Shown in pieces: positions 11,795-25,294 of a DNA stretch of 64,000 nt; position 1 is the stretch's first letter; each line of letters opens with the position of its first letter. A program made the translations under genes and the position numbers. This DNA is from Ceratobasidium sp. AG-K (lineage: Eukaryota; Basidiomycota; Agaricomycetes; Cantharellales; Ceratobasidiaceae): NCBI GenBank assembly GCA_037039685.1, contig JAWNGF010000008.1, forward strand, positions 124,001-188,000, read 5' to 3'. A model generated the notes under the pieces. The model was given only the letters and a program-made list of their open reading frames with translations, ran no database searches and was not told the origin of the DNA.

Positions 11795-12279
11795 TGTCAT
11801 GAGCTCAGGTGTAATGAGATATTTGTTCTGTATTTTCTATCTTTTTTCCAAGACTGTTTCCTTTTTTGGTATATTGTATAGAACGTTCTAGAATTAGTCA
11901 TGTGATCAATTTGTCTTTTGATGTGATATTCCATTTGATTACATATCTGATATTAGAACATTCTGGAATGTTGTCTTTGTTTGTGTACGGCTGTGTGTCT
12001 CCATGTATATATACTGAGGGGTCAAGTCTGGTAACAACCAAGACTTGACCTCTGGTCAATAGGATACAAGCATCATACATTTTACTCAGCGGGCACTCTA
12101 CCCTGCTTACACTTAAGTTGTTCAGGCCTTAGTTGCCACCCACATCCTATACATCCATTAAACCACCTTACTTCCATTCCCTTTGGGTTTAGGGTTTCCC
12201 TTTGCTCATTGTATTTGCCACAGGACTTGGGCCCAGGTGTTATATCTTTTCTTAGTTGTCAGCAAGCTTAGTCATGACA
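11795..12279 (+). repeat. 5' LTR of Gypsy-4
   Basis: A 485-bp LTR starting TGTCATGAGCTC and ending ATGACA. It aligns in order with the 405-bp LTR of Gypsy-1, sharing TTTCCTTTTTTGGTA, the TCATGTGAT block, the TATA region and the GGTCAAG hairpin, but it is clearly diverged. TATATATA lies at 12005-12012. The 3' LTR is not in the window because the element is cut at 15450. Confidence 0.85.
12040..12051 (+). promoter_or_regulatory. Predicted self-primer at RNA 5' end, Gypsy-4
   Basis: AAGACTTGACCT, 35 nt after the start of the TATA box, is the exact reverse complement of AGGTCAAGTCTT at 12282-12293, three bases after the LTR end. This is the arrangement of Tf1/sushi self-priming retrotransposons. 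Two bases differ from Gypsy-1 in both partners, so pairing is kept. Confidence 0.7.
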
Positions 12280-12281
12280 CT

Positions 12282-12293
12282 AGGTCAAGTCTT
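12282..12293 (+). promoter_or_regulatory. Primer-binding site, Gypsy-4
   Basis: AGGTCAAGTCTT starts at LTR end +3 and pairs with 12040-12051 of the same transcript rather than with a recognisable tRNA 3' end. Confidence 0.7.
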
Positions 12294-13030
12294 TTTGATC
12301 GCTGTCACACATGGGCCAATTGCTTTCCCTCCATTTATGTAGAACACACACAGGAAAACAGGCACAGCGTGACCAACAACAAGCTATACTTGATATAGAC
12401 CAGTAGATGTTAGCCACTGTACACTGTCAGTGAACGCAATGGTTATCCTCTTTCAGGCTCAAGTGGCTTTAGACAGCAGAAGCAACCGCTTGCAGAGAAT
12501 CCACTTTTTATCATGTTTGCCAGAACTGTAATAATTAGCAGGAACTTTCCAACACTAGTTGTAGATGCAAAAGCTTAGTGCATAATGCCCTTTGTCCTAT
12601 TGTTCCCCTATCCACAGGACACTTCATCACAAGCACTTGTGTGAATTGCCTTCTGGTACAGGGCAGCAGCCAATTGGCACCAAGCGCCAAATTATGGCTG
12701 GGCCCCCCTGTATCACTCCGCTACATCTTATATCCCATCCAGCAGTAAGTGTTGACCAATCCTTCACCCATAAAAAATCATTAAACGTTGTCTAGTGGTC
12801 CATAGACCTAGACACCTCCAGAAATTTGGCAGAGCCTGCCAAGAACTTGTGCCAAAGCTTGAGTCACTGGATGTTTATTTGGATGATTCTCACCTTATTG
12901 CACCACTAGTCGATTTTTGCCCTTGCCACCATTATCAACTCTGCCAAAGATGCATTATAGCATTGACTATCAACAATCAAATTCAACACTTCTATAACAA
13001 ACTTGACTCCAAAAATGTTTGTGAAACAGT
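12294..13030 (+). other. Leader of Gypsy-4
   Basis: Untranslated leader between primer-binding site and gag. It aligns patchily with the Gypsy-1 leader (AAGCTATACTTGATATAGACC, then GGTTATCCTCTTTCAGG). Unlike that leader it contains ATG triplets and no long coiled-coil frame, which fits decay. Confidence 0.5.
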
Positions 13031-15450
13031 ATGGCTGAGGATAATGGATGGAAATCAGGTGATACACCTACAACCTTCCCTTCTATGCTACCAGATGACC
13101 TCCATGATGCTCCTGTCCCCCATGTCTTTGACCCAACTATTGCTTCAGAACAAAGGCTTCTTGTGGAATTGCACTACAAAATCATCTCTATGAAAGATAG
13201 TATTGCTCTTTTATGGGGTGAACTTGGCAATCATGTGGCAGAATCAGTGCGGAAACATGGAGAGTACTCCCAAGAATTAACAGGAGCTGCTGCACAGATT
13301 CAATTAATCCAAAACCTTGCACAAACAATTCCAGGAGCATATCAAGCAAATCCTGATCAAAGCATCCACCCTCCTGCACCAGGGGATTGCTCATTCCAAC
13401 AAGTAGCAGGACCTGTACCAATCCACCAAGCACAAGTTCATCATCCACCACCACTGCCAGGGCCAGCTCCACAAGCCACACAGACACCAGAAATTAAAAT
13501 GGCAATACCTAATAAATTCAGTGGCAAAAGGAGCAAATCCCTGACCTTTCAAGTCAATTGCAACATGTATATTGATGGGACTGCTCCCAATGCATCAGAG
13601 GACCAGCAAGTCAAAGCAGTGATTTCATACTTGGAAGGAGAAGTGTGCAAATGGTTACAGTCATACCTTGAATATGATATGACCCACCCCATCCCATGGT
13701 TACACAATCTAGCACAATTTTGGGTTGAGTTGCAGGGCTGCTTCAGTGAAATCAATTGGGAGGAAAGGAATCAAACAAGGCTTACAAAACTTAGAGAAAC
13801 ATCTTCAGTTCAGGACTACCTTTGTCACTTCCAGAAGTATGCTATTGGCCTTAATTATGGCAGTCAGGCTCTTTGAGACATGTTCTACAAAGGTCTCAAG
13901 GCAGAAGTAAAAAATATGATGCTCATGCAGGCTTGTGAACCATTTGGTGCCACTACATCCTTTGACCAAGTTGCCATTACAGAATCCAAAATTAACCTCC
14001 ATCTGGAGTCAATCAAACCTACTCAACCATCCTCCATTCCACAAGCCCATGTCAAGAAGTTGTCTAGTGTCATGACCACACCAAACCCCATGCACTGCCC
14101 TCAAGAAAACCTGAACATTGGCAATAAAGTCTATATGGTCAGACCAGACAGGAAAGCCAAGAAAGGCGTCAGAACGAGCAAATCTTGCAATTCCTGGGGC
14201 GCTCTAAACCCAACCATCAAATGGAACACTGGTGAAAGTGCTCAGGTCCTGTAGCCAGCCTTAAAGACAGACAATCGCCCAGCATACGGCCCAACCACTT
14301 CCAAACCCAATCCCAAAGGCCCAGGGCCAATGGAACTTGATGGAAAAGGAAAAAGCATCATAATCTGCCACAACTGTGGAGGAAAGGGCCATTTTGCTTG
14401 CATTTGCCCTACTCATGCAACGTCAGGTCTTGAGGCCAGGGTAGAGGAGGTGGAAGAGGTTGAATCTGGATCAGAAGACAAAGAGTTGGGAAAAGGAGAA
14501 CCCAAAATGCACTAAGGAGTAATGTTTTGGGTAAACTACTAGCAAATATGAACAATACTGTCGACTATCATGTATATTCCTTATCAAATACTACGCAACT
14601 ATATGTCGATTTCAAATCCAATCCACTAGAAACAACTCCTCACCAAAAAAACTCTTTCTCTCCATGGCCCTTCTCCGGTAAAGCAATGATTGATTGCAGG
14701 GCTACTTCATGCTTCATTCACCCATCAATTGTAAAGCAATATCACCTTCCCAGGTTTGAGCATGCCAAGCCTAAAACATTAAAAGTCATTGATGGTCACG
14801 AAGTTGCATTGGGATTAGTTAAACAATATATATGTCCATCCATCCAAGTAGCCAATCACAGAGAGGAAATCAAATGCCATTTGGCAGACATTGGCAACCA
14901 CCACTTGGTCCTAGGCATGTTGTGGCTAAAAACACACAATCCCAAAATCGACTGGAATGGGTGTACAATCTCCTTTGTGGCAGACTATTGTTTGAAGAAT
15001 TGCTTAGATAAACCAACTGTCCTTCAGTTAAATGCAATTCAGGCACTTCCAGCACCATATCAGAACTTTGCAAAAGTCTTCTCAGAGGAGGAAGCAGTGA
15101 AGTTACCTCCACATAGCTAATACGACCTGGCCATTAATTTTGTGCCTGATGCAAAACCCTCTCATGGCCCTATATATAGCGCAGGTCCCAAGGAGGCAGC
15201 TGCAATCAAGGATATGGTTGACAAAGGTCTTAAATCAGGCCTTTTGCGTGTTTCAAAATCCCCCATGGCGTCCCCATGCCTTGTGGTGAAAAGAAAGGAT
15301 GACTCCCTACGTGTATGTCAGGATTATTGCGATGCCAATGCAATGACCACCAAAAACATTGCTCCACTACCACTTGCTCAGAACCTGATCAAACAGCTAC
15401 ATAGAAAAAAGATTTTTACTAAACTCAATCTTAAATCGGGGTATAATCTG
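13031..15450 (+). pseudogene. Gypsy-4 gag-pol (Ty3/gypsy, Tf1/sushi-like), 5' half, decayed
   Basis: Gag runs from ATG 13031 (MAEDNGWKSGDTPTTF) to TAA at 14513 in one frame. It contains the capsid region (MAIPNKFSGKRSKSLTFQV) and a CCHC knuckle (CHNCGGKGHFACIC). The frame is broken by TGA at 13874 and TAG at 14252. A GGGAAAA site at 14488-14494 leads by a -1 shift into pol. Protease reads MIDCRATSCF, with the active-site Gly replaced by Arg. Another stop, TAA, lies at 15118. Reverse transcriptase starts (KSGLLRVSKSPMASP, FTKLNLKSGYN) and is cut at 15450 by Copia-1. The three stops replace residues readable as Arg or Gln codons, that is C-to-T changes. RNase H and integrase are missing. It is a dead copy related to Gypsy-1. 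Confidence 0.9.
14488..14494 (+). promoter_or_regulatory. Candidate -1 frameshift heptamer, Gypsy-4 gag/pol
   Basis: GGGAAAA sits in the phase X XXY YYZ (TTG GGA AAA). After the shift the pol frame reads RRTQNALRSNVLGKLLANM and on into protease. The same heptamer with a related downstream peptide is found in Gypsy-1. Confidence 0.65.
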
Positions 15451-15711
15451 TGTGGCCGCTGCACAAAACAACAACTCAGTGGGCAGCGTGGATAACGAAG
15501 CCAACTATATTACCTGCACGAAACAACAGCTATCTACAGGCGAGTGACAGGTAGTATACACAAGGTGGAGAACGTACCTCAGCGGGCAGCATGGATAAAA
15601 AAGCCAACTGAGGATACGTGAACAGGGGAAAACGGCTAAATACTCGGCAAGGATAGGAGGCGGGTCATACGGTGGAACCAGTCACGTGCACCGTAGCGCT
15701 ACGCTCCAACA
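15451..15711 (-). repeat. 3' LTR of Copia-1
   Basis: A 261-bp LTR, minus-oriented. On the plus strand it starts TGTGGCCGCTGCACA and ends GCTCCAACA. It matches 33495-33740 with many differences, mostly CpG to TpG/CpA. A purine-rich tract, TCAAGTGGGAG on the minus strand (15712-15722), lies next to it as expected for plus-strand priming. The left edge joins Gypsy-4 reverse transcriptase. Confidence 0.85.
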
Positions 15712-15835
15712 CTCCCACTTGAAGTCCGACCTATGGGGAAGTGGCTTCACATCCAACACGGAGCACAGCGATGAGAGAAAAATAAAATAAAAGGACAATC
15801 ATAAAATAAGATAATCAAGACAGGTAGCGGTGCTG

Positions 15836-18800
15836 TCAGAGCAAGGCCGACTTGTCGTAAGACACCCCAAAACGGAGTAGACCGAGCAGTTCGCTGAAAC
15901 GGGATCTAGGTAGGGCCTTCGTACAAAAATCAGCGATGTTTTCGGCACCCGGGACCCAAGTTAAGCCGATTTCTCCGTTACGGACCAAGTTCCGTGAGTA
16001 ATGGAAGTCAATATTGACGTGCTTGGTCCTTCCGCTGAAACTGTCGCAAAGAGCCATCTTCATCGCCGACTGGGAGTCCATACGAATGTCAACTGGCGTG
16101 CTAGTGTCCAGTTGAAAGTCCGAAGCAAGCCTACGTAGCCAGACAGACTGGGTGGCGCACTCGTACAAAGCCGCATACTCGGCCTTGGCAGACGACTTGA
16201 AAACGCTCTGCTGCTTGGACGCCTTGTGTGAAATTGCACCGCCAGCTAGGGTAAATACGTAGCCCGTGTAGGAGACATAGTCACGCTGGTCCCCGCCGTG
16301 ATCGCTATCTGAGTATCCAGTGAACTCAAGTCCACATTCTCGCAAATAGATGATGCCGGACTCGTGGGTAGTTCGCAGATAGCGCACAACACGCATCAAA
16401 GCTGACCAGTGTAGTGGGCCCGGAAGTTTTGCATGTTGTCCTAGGAAAGAACAAGCAAAGGAAATGTCGGGGCGAGTCCCATTTGCCAGCCAGTTTAGTG
16501 AACCAAGCACCCGAGCATATGGCTTATGCTGCATGAAATTTATGTCCTCGGGACTCAGGGGTACCTCGCCGATACCGGAACCATGAATCGGGAGCTGCAG
16601 CCCGGCTTCCATTGGGGAATAGACCGGTATGCAGTTTTCAAGGCCGAGCTCGTTCAGTAAATTTCGGACGTACTTCCGCTGCAGCAGCTTAGTAATGCCG
16701 CTTTCACGATCACGCACCACCTCGAGGCCAAGGATCTGCTTCACCTCGCCAAGATCCTTCAGCTGAAACGCGGCGGACAAGATCGACTTGGTTTCAGTCA
16801 TAGCACTAGGAGATGGGGCTAGGATCGTGAAGTCGTCGACGTAAATCAGAACCCAGACACGGCCATGAACACTCAAGTCCATAAAGAATAGGCAAGGGTC
16901 GTGTAAAGACTGAGTAAAGCCGGTGTGGAGGAAAACTTGCATAGCGTGTTTGATCCAAAGATAACCAGCTTGCTTCAAACCATAGACAGCCTTATGCAAG
17001 CGAAGGGCCAGTGACTCACGTGGCATGTTGGGGGGAAGTTCGGACTCGGGGAACCCATCGGGAATGCGAAGGTAAATCTCTCTATCAACATCGGCATGAA
17101 GAAAAGCTGTGTTGACGTCCAACTGATGGATCTCCAAGTTCTTCTGAGTGCTGATGCTAACCATGAGTTTCAGCGTCTCCGGGCGGGCCGTTGGTGATGA
17201 TGTCTCAGCGTAATCGAGACCTTCCTTCTGCAGGTTTCCAAGGACTACATAGCGAACCTTGAGACAATCGACACTACCATCCGCCTTGGTCTTGCATACA
17301 TAGACTGGTTTAGTACCTAGTCGACGCTGGCCTTTTGGGATTTGAACTACGCTGTAAACGCCAAGGTCCTTCCATGACTGAAATTTGGCAAGAGTGCTAC
17401 ATTGCCAGTCAGCAGCGAGAGGATCCTGCAGCATCTGGCGATATGTGGAAGGGGCCTGGGGAGTTACAGTGACCGATGCAGAGGTAGCGTCGCGCAGTTT
17501 CCAGGTTGCTTTACGCATACGGGTGGCTCATCTTGGAAGGCGAGCTGCCACCTCGGGCGGCAGGGAGGATGCCTTCTCGATCCAGTCTGGCTCAATCGAT
17601 CGGCTCGTGGACTCTGCTAGTTCAATATCGCCCTCGGCTCCCACTTGAGTGTCTGTAATTCCCTCGGGCGGATGCATAGACTCGGAGTATTCCTGACTTG
17701 GAGCGCTTGGGAGATCCCCAACATCCCCCCCGTGCGACAAGGGTAGGAAGGTATCATCGGACTCCCCCTCTGGGTAACACTCGATTGGGCAGGGCTTTGC
17801 ACTGGAAGTCTCATGAAAAATGACATCACGACAGCGCAAGACTTTGGTTGATCCTTTGACCCGTAGCCTCCACGCCTTTGCCATCTCGTCATAACCTAAA
17901 AATTGGCATTCAATGGAGCGCAGATCCAGAGCCTTGGCGTTTCCAGACGTGTCGACGGCGTAGCACTTGGACCCAAATACACGTAGATGGGAAACGGAAG
18001 GTCGGATACCAGTCCAAGCCTCAAATGGCACGACGTTAAGGGCAGAATGGGGGGATCGATTCATAATATACACCGTGGTACTAGCACATTCTGCCCACCA
18101 ACCCTTTGACAACCTGGAATCGATCAACAATGCCCGCACATGATCCTTCAGACTGCGATGCTCTTGTTCGGCATGGCCGTTTTGCTGCGAGCTAGACGGC
18201 GCCGAAGTCTGATGAACGATGCCGGTGTCAGCTAGGTAGTCAGTCCACTGGTCTGAAAGGTACTCGCCGCCATTGTCCGAGCGGAAAACTTTGAGGACCC
18301 GACCAGTCTGAGTGGTTATGCGCTTGTGCCAGGAACGGAAGGCCTCAAAGGCGTCGGACTTGGATTTGAGTAGGCACAACCTGAGGTACCGTGTGGCATC
18401 GTCAAGCAGGATCATCCAGTACTTGGCGCCACCAACTGATGTTGGGAAGTGGCCCGCTAGATCCAAGTGAACCAGATCCAATGGAACAGAGGCGTGAGAG
18501 TCGGACAAAGGAAAGGATGAGCGACTAGCTTTTGCGAGGGCACACTCGTCGCATTCAGACAAGCGAGTAAGGGACTTCGGGAGCCCATCAACGAGCACCC
18601 CGGATGCGAGCTTGGCCAGATTCGCTGTGCCAAGATGGGCAAAGCGCCGTTGCCAGAGTACTGATTCAGAAATAGATGATGAAGCAATGGCAGCGTTGGC
18701 TTCAAGTTCCAAGGAAGGAGAGACCTCATTCGCAATCGGAATCCTCCAGATGCCGTTGGACGGCCAGGCCACACCAAGAAGTAACCCGTTTGAGTCCCGT

Positions 18801-20594
18801 ACTGATGAGGCATCCCAGGGGTTCCATTCGACTGAGCCACCTTGCGCCATATGCTTCCAATACGAGAGAAGTGTCTTCGAGCAATCAGGCGCGTAGTAGG
18901 CGTCTGGCAGATGACACCATACAACACCCTGTGGCGATAAAGTGGGGATCGCCACGTTGCCTATGCCCAAGGTGTAGCCTTTCGCACGTTCGTAGATGCT
19001 GCCAATTATCGGGCGCTCGGCCTGAGTGAATTCGCGGTATGTGACAAAAAATGCACGCTGATTGACAAGGTGATGGGAGCTCCCAGAGTCGATAACAATG
19101 AACCCAGAATGGTCGCCATCAGTAGCTGCCAGAGCCATGGTCTCGACTATCGAGCCTGGAGCAGAAGGAGTCCAGGTCGACACCTCCACGGCAGAAGCCT
19201 CGGCGGCGTTAGCGGCTGTCAAAAGTCGAGCAGGCTTGGCTGTGGACCGGGCTGGTGCTGTGGCAAGGTCTGCTTCACCCTTCTTCTTCTCGTCCTGAGG
19301 TCTCGAGTTCTTCCTTCCTTCCTTCCGCCATTCATTCGCTCGATCATTACCAAAGGTCGCGATGCGGCGCAGGACAGCGGGGCAATTCTTCACCGTAATG
19401 GAGTGGCCAGGCTCGCAGCAATCGTAGCAAATGTGCCTGGACTGGTGGCTAGTGGCTGCAAGTGCGACGGCCCCCGAGTTGGGTCCCGACCTAGACGACT
19501 TGGCTTCTGACGCTTCCGACTGTATGCGGAGGGCAGCAGAACGAAGCCCTGCAAGCATTTGGGGCATCGGCTGTGGGGAGACCTCCAAGTGGAGTACGAC
19601 AGGCCTCCAAGAGGATGGGAGGGAGCTGAGTATATAGTGTCGCTGCTCTGACTCAGATAATGGCTGACCCAGACGATCCATCTCGACGAACAGATGCTTC
19701 AGATTCTTCAAGTGCTCCTCAAACGACCCCCCCTTGGGCATGCGCAGCGACTGAATTTTCGAGCGGATCAAGCTTGCGCGACCTTCTGATATAGGTGCAT
19801 GAATCTCGCAGAGCACGCGCCAGACTGACAAGGATGATAGATTGTCCTCCACATAGGAGAACTGGCTGTCGTCGAGCGTATTGACGATTGTCTCGCAAAC
19901 TAGGCCATCGCACAAACGCCAGGCTCGATACGCCAGAATGTCCGTCGGGTCCAGAGGAATCACCGCAGGGTCAACAAAATGCGACAGTTCGCGAATGGCC
20001 AGTGAGTCGTACACCTTGGGTGACCATGCCGGGTAGTTACCTTCCCGCAGTTTGACGTGCTTCAATCCATTGGCCAGACTCTTGATCATGGCTAGGAAGG
20101 CTTTTCGGTCCTCAGCAGCTGGAGCAACTGGAACAGCTGGCACTATCGGAGGAGGTGCATACCGATGTTGTGGATACGCGTAGGGACCAGGCTGAGGTGC
20201 AGGAGACAGCTGCGGGTGTGCGACTTGGGGATAAAGACGTGGCAAGGGGACAGGAACATGCGCAAAATGAGGCAATGGGGGCGGGGACGGTACGGCAATC
20301 ACTGGATGCGGGGTTGCATGGGGGACGGGATGATGAAGCCTAGGGAGAGGGACAAGGGGGGGAACTAGCCCGGGAGGCACTGGCGACTGCATGGAGGGCA
20401 GGGCCGGGAAGAGGGGCGAGTAGGGTGCGAATGGTGGCGACACAACTGAGTTCAGCGTAGTACTGGCTGCAGTGTAGTTGCTAATAGATGACGATGCAAC
20501 GCCCACGGGGCGGGAGATGGGGACAGCCTCAATTTGCATGACCTGGTTGCCGGGAGGTCCCTGAGGGATATAGGGGCTGGCTTGATGGAACGAG
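15836..20594 (-). pseudogene. Copia-1 gag-pol polyprotein, main part
   Basis: Read from 20594 downwards. A Pro-rich N-terminal region is followed by the gag core (KHVKLREGNYPAWSPKVYDS, WRLCDGLVCETIVNTLDD). A knuckle (CYDCCEPGHSITVKNC) has one extra residue before the last Cys. The protease motif is VIDSGSSHHLVN. A pre-integrase region leads to integrase with HLDLAGHF, RSDNGGEY and QNGHAEQEH (D, D, E). TGA at 17530-17528 interrupts the frame, which continues without shift as ATRMRKATWKLRDAT. Reverse transcriptase follows (QLDVNTAFLHADVDREIYL, YVDDFTILAP), then RNase H (YSDSDHGGD) to the stop at 15836. Apart from the nonsense codon and the Copia-2 insertion every catalytic motif is present. The first 154 codons are at 32946-33408. 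Confidence 0.9.
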
Positions 20595-20834
20595 TGTTGA
20601 AATAGATAATTACCCAATGTATATACATAACGAATGTACGAGAACTTACCAGTACCTACGAGCGATAGCAATCGAGCGAAGCGTAGTAGGTACTAGCATA
20701 TACTCGACGCTTGACCGTAGGGTATATAAGGCGCGCTCCGTGCGCCGTTCTCATCCTCATTCTCTCTCTCTTCTCTTTGTATATAGTCACTCGTTTATAA
20801 CATTTCTTATATCTCTTTTATATACATTTCAATA
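20595..20834 (+). repeat. 5' LTR of Copia-2
   Basis: A 240-bp LTR beginning TGTTGAAATAG and ending TTTCAATA, with TATATAAGG near 20724-20732 as core promoter. It differs from the 3' LTR (32706-32945) at five positions. Four of these are CpG here and TpG or CpA there. Flanking 5-mers are ACGAG (left) and ATGAG (right). Confidence 0.9.
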
Positions 20835-20848
20835 GGTTATGAGCCCTG
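20835..20848 (+). promoter_or_regulatory. Primer-binding site of Copia-2 (tRNA half-molecule type)
   Basis: GGTTATGAGCCCTG follows the LTR directly. Its complement resembles the anticodon-loop region of initiator tRNA-Met (GGGCTCATAACC), as used by many copia elements. The same site is seen in Copia-1 and Copia-3. Confidence 0.65.
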
Positions 20849-20915
20849 CGCTACTGTAATCTAAATACGAACTCCAGAACCACCCGAATCGAACGTACGT
20901 ACCAAATCATACCAA

Positions 20916-23900
20916 ATGGCCGAGACCACGAACACGAGCGGAAGTGCGAGTCACTACCGAATTACTCCGCTACGAGGAACGGAGAATTACAACGTTTGGC
21001 GCATACAGATGGAGGACATCCTCACCGACCTTGATCTGTACCAATACGTTAACCGAACGACCCCTTGCCCGAAGGCGCAGATCGAAGTCACGATCACTCC
21101 AGTTAAGGACGATAAAGGAGTACAGCCTCCAGATGAAACCGTAGTACAAGCAAACAAAGCATACACCGATTGGTCAAAAATCGACCGCAAAGCGTTATCG
21201 CACATCCGTTTAAGGGTCGACGGACACGTACTAACGCATATACAAACGTGCAATACGTCGGCGGACGCGTGGGACGTATTAGCAGCGACTTTCCAAGTCC
21301 AAGGAACGATTGGACTTATCGGGCTACGAAGAAAGTTTTTCAGTCACCGGATGACTGACGGAGAGGACCTAGAAGAGCATATACGTCGCATGCGCGACTG
21401 GTACCAGCAAATTAACGATATCGACACCGGCTCCTGCTCCGAGGTCGACTTTATTACCACAATAGTCGCCAGCTTGCCCGAAAGCTGGGACTCATTCACG
21501 CAATCGATCAGCTTTAACATCGACCGACAAGACCTAAACAAGCAAGCGAACCAAATAGGCGACATTAGAGCCCGAATTATGGCCGAAGCACACAGGCGAA
21601 CTACCAGAAACGAAGGTAACAATGCATTCTATGGAAATACAAAGCCCGGACACCTCAAGTTCATGAAGAACAACCCTAATCACCGGCCCGCACCCCGATC
21701 GCCCGACAAATCGAACTCTAAATGCAACAACTGCAGTCGCATTGGCCATTGGGCAGCCGAATGCCGACAGCCGGGAGGTGGTGCATACAAGAAGAATGCA
21801 AACAATGAGCGGAACCATCAACAAAGAAAGTTCAACACACCGGCGAGACACAAGAACCGCGATAACCGAGCGCATATAGCCGTCGAAAACAATGCGCCGA
21901 CCGATAGTTATGCCTTCCAGGCATTGGACAGCGACGAGACATCGTTCCTGAGCCATCTTAGTGGCGCATGGATAGCCGATAGTGGATCAACCACTCACAT
22001 TGCGAACAATCGGAGCGCATTCATTGACTATACGCCCGCACAAGGAACCATTACTGGCGTCAGCGGCAAGGAAGCCATAATTGGCAGGGGCACCGTGCTT
22101 CTCAGAAGTACCATCGATCAGCATGGGAACCGATCGAAAATTTTGACGCTTCGCGACGCAGCCAATCTTATCAGCTTATCAAGGTAACTGATAACGGCTA
22201 CGAAATCGAAATCAAAGGAACCGACCTCCGTATCATCAGCGCACACGGAGAGACGATCGCATTAGGCAGAAAAAATACCAACCGACCGAACGGAAGCCTT
22301 TGGCATATACAATGTCGAACGGATCGCGCATCAGAACTGAAAAAGTCAAAAATTAACGCCGAAATCGCCCTTTTTAAGCATACCGGACGCACCTGGTATG
22401 AATGGCACAAGATACTGGGGCATATAGGACCCCAAGCACTCGAACGAATAAAGAAAACGAATGCCGTTAGTGGAATGGAAGTGACGGAAAGTCCCGAAGG
22501 ACTCAACTTCGAGTGCGAAGCATGCATACAAGCGAAAGCGCATACAGCGCCTTTCCCGAAGGAATCGCAAACAGTAGTGAAAGACATTGGTGAACTAATA
22601 GTTACCGATGTCTGGGGCCCTGCCAAGGTTAATTCTATTGGCAGGTATCGCTATTATGTGTCCTTTACGGACGTGGCAACCCGATTCACATACTTAGGAT
22701 TCCTCAGACACAAAGACGAAACCCTCGAAGAATACAAGGCATTCGAATCGATGATAAATACACAACTGGACAAGAAAATCAAGAAAGTCCGATTCGATAA
22801 TGGTGGAGAATTCGTTAACAAGGATTGGAGGACGCATACACGCGAAAAAGGGACGATCTTAGAGACTACCTCGCCATACTCAGCTCAGCAGAACGGAATC
22901 GCTGAGAGACTGAATAGGACGCTTACCGAGAAGGCTAGAGCGATGCTAATCGAAGCACAAGCACCGCTATTCCTATGGAATGAGGCGATCGCTTACGCCT
23001 GTTACCTGAAAAATCGCGTGCCGACCCAAGTGCACGGTCAATTTCAACCGACGCCATTCGAAGCATTTTGGGGCAGGAAGCCCGACGTTAGCACTTTAAG
23101 GCCATGGGGAACAAAGTGCTACGTACTGAATCAGAGCGGAGATCGCTCAAAGTTGGATCCTAAGACGATCACAGCGATCTTCACTGGGATTTCAGACCAC
23201 CAAGGTAAAAGCTGGCGATACTACAAAAAAGGAGCAAACAAAATATTGTATTCACGCAATATTACATTCTCGCGAGTCATTCAGGCGCATACAGGCGAAC
23301 CAAACGACCTACAATTGGAAGAGTCGGTCGCTCCGCCTGCTGAGGGGGAGGAGAAAGTTCCAGAAGACAGCATGGCGAAGCGACAAGGAGAAAACGCAGA
23401 AACAGGGGGAGAAAAAGACGAACCAAAGATTCAGCAACAAGGGGAACTGAAAGCTATAAAAGAGGAGGTGAAAAGCGAGCAAAAGGCAGCGCATTCATCC
23501 ACTCCTCCAAAGACCAAGCTTGATAGCGCCCCATTAATCTCTTCACAGTCTGCACGCTCTCCCACTGATATGCGACCCGATACTCTTGCTTCTATTCAAT
23601 CTATCAATGCTCTATCTACAACGACTCGTCCCGGCATCCAAACGCGTCGCAGCCAACCGAATGCGCTGGCCATCTCACTTGAGAAGGAGCGCGGCGGCAT
23701 CCAAATCAAGATCAAGGACCAGGCGGCTCTCCCGACGATCGACGAGCTCACGACTTTCTGCTCGGACTCGACAGTCGTTAGCGACAATGAGTATGAGTCT
23801 TTGTACGCATACATGCCGCCACTGGTCGCTGATACTAGCGACTCGGACTCCAGTGACATCCCTCGCATTCCTGGAGGCCTCTATTACCCTCCAGACGACT

Positions 23901-25294
23901 TCCACCGTCTCTGCGACGTTGTACCGCCGCCCGAACTCCCGACGCCTCCTCCTACACCGGAGGCGACAAATTACACATCGAATTACGTGCCGATTGACTC
24001 AGTCAACGACATTGCCGATGGCGAACCAGCCTGGGCATTCGCCGCCCGTGTTTCAGCTATAAACGATAACCCGATGATCGAAGAAGCACTTGCTGGCCCG
24101 GAAAGCGAGAAATGGCGCGAAGCCATGGATTGTGAGTATGACAACCTTGTATGTCTAGGAGCTTTCGAGAAAGCACCAAGACCAAAGCAACCGATCAACG
24201 TCATAGGCTGCCGCTGGGTGCTTGCCCGTAAACGAAACGAACTAGGCGAGATTACCCGCTACAAAGCGCGACTAGTCGCTAAGGGTTACACCCAGAAACC
24301 CGGTCAAGACTTCGACGACACCTTTGCCCCCGTCCTTCGACTCGAATCCTTTCGTATCTTATGCGCACTCGCTAACTTCTACGACTGGGACATGCGTCAA
24401 CTCGACGTCATATCAGCCTACCTACATGCTGACCTTGAGGAAGAGCTCTTTATGGAGCAAATCCCCTACTACTCTGACGACTCTGGCAACGTTCTTCGAC
24501 TCCGACGATCGCTCTACGGCCTCAAACAGTCTGGGCGAGTCTGGAATCGAACTCTGGACCGAAAGCTCAAAGCACTTGGCTATTCCCCCCTCCTTTCCGA
24601 TGCTTGCATTTACTGTTGCATTCGCTACGAGCTCGGAACCGTCCAGACGGCGATAATCACTATTCACGTTGACGACTCTGTTGTCATCACATCCCTGGAG
24701 TGCATCGACTCCGTCGTTCACGAGCTTACTACCGAGTTCGAAATGCGCGACCTCGGCCCTCTGCGACACTTCCTAGGCATCCAGATCGAACGTTATCGAT
24801 CTGAACGCACCCTTGTACTGAAACAGACCGCATATATCGACTCTATCATCGAACTTGCTGGTCTAGTCGATGCCTACCCACTCAACATCCCAATGAGCCC
24901 GCATACATCCCTTACCCGACATGTCGGCACTTGTCCTGACTACCCTTACCAAACCATGATTGGCAAGCTCATGTATGCAGCTATATGCACACGTCCAGAC
25001 ATTGCCTACGCCGTCACCTACCTATCCCAATTCAATTCTTGCTACAGACCTCCCCACGTTACAGCCGTCAAGAACATTCTTTGATACCTTAAGGGTACTT
25101 CCTTTTTAGGTCTTACTTATCGCCGCAAGAATCTCGAAACCACGATTGGCAAAGTCGGCTATGCTGACGCGGATTTTGCTTCAAGCATGATGGATCGTAA
25201 GTCCATTTCCAGCAATGTCTTCATGTTCGGAGGCGCTGCTGTATCTTGGCTCTCCAAGAAGCAATCCACCGTCGCTCTTTCGACGATGGAAGCC
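20916..25294 (+). pseudogene. Copia-2 gag-pol, part before Gypsy-1
   Basis: Starts at ATG 20916 (MAETTNTSGSASHYRITPL). Gag (NYNVWRIQMEDILTDLDLYQ) is followed by a CCHC knuckle (CNNCSRIGHWAAEC) and protease (WIADSGSTTHIANN). A single-base loss near 22183 turns LSRLTDNGYE into LSR-stop, and the frame continues one base off (DNGYEIEIKGTDLRII). Integrase shows VTDVWGP, RFDNGGEF and QNGIAERLNR. Reverse transcriptase has QLDVISAYLHADLEEELF and IHVDDSVVI. TGA at 25082 interrupts NIL-YLKGT, where copia proteins have Arg (CGA to TGA). The frame then runs to TMEA at 25294, where Gypsy-1 is inserted. Two lesions plus the insertion make it inactive. Confidence 0.9.
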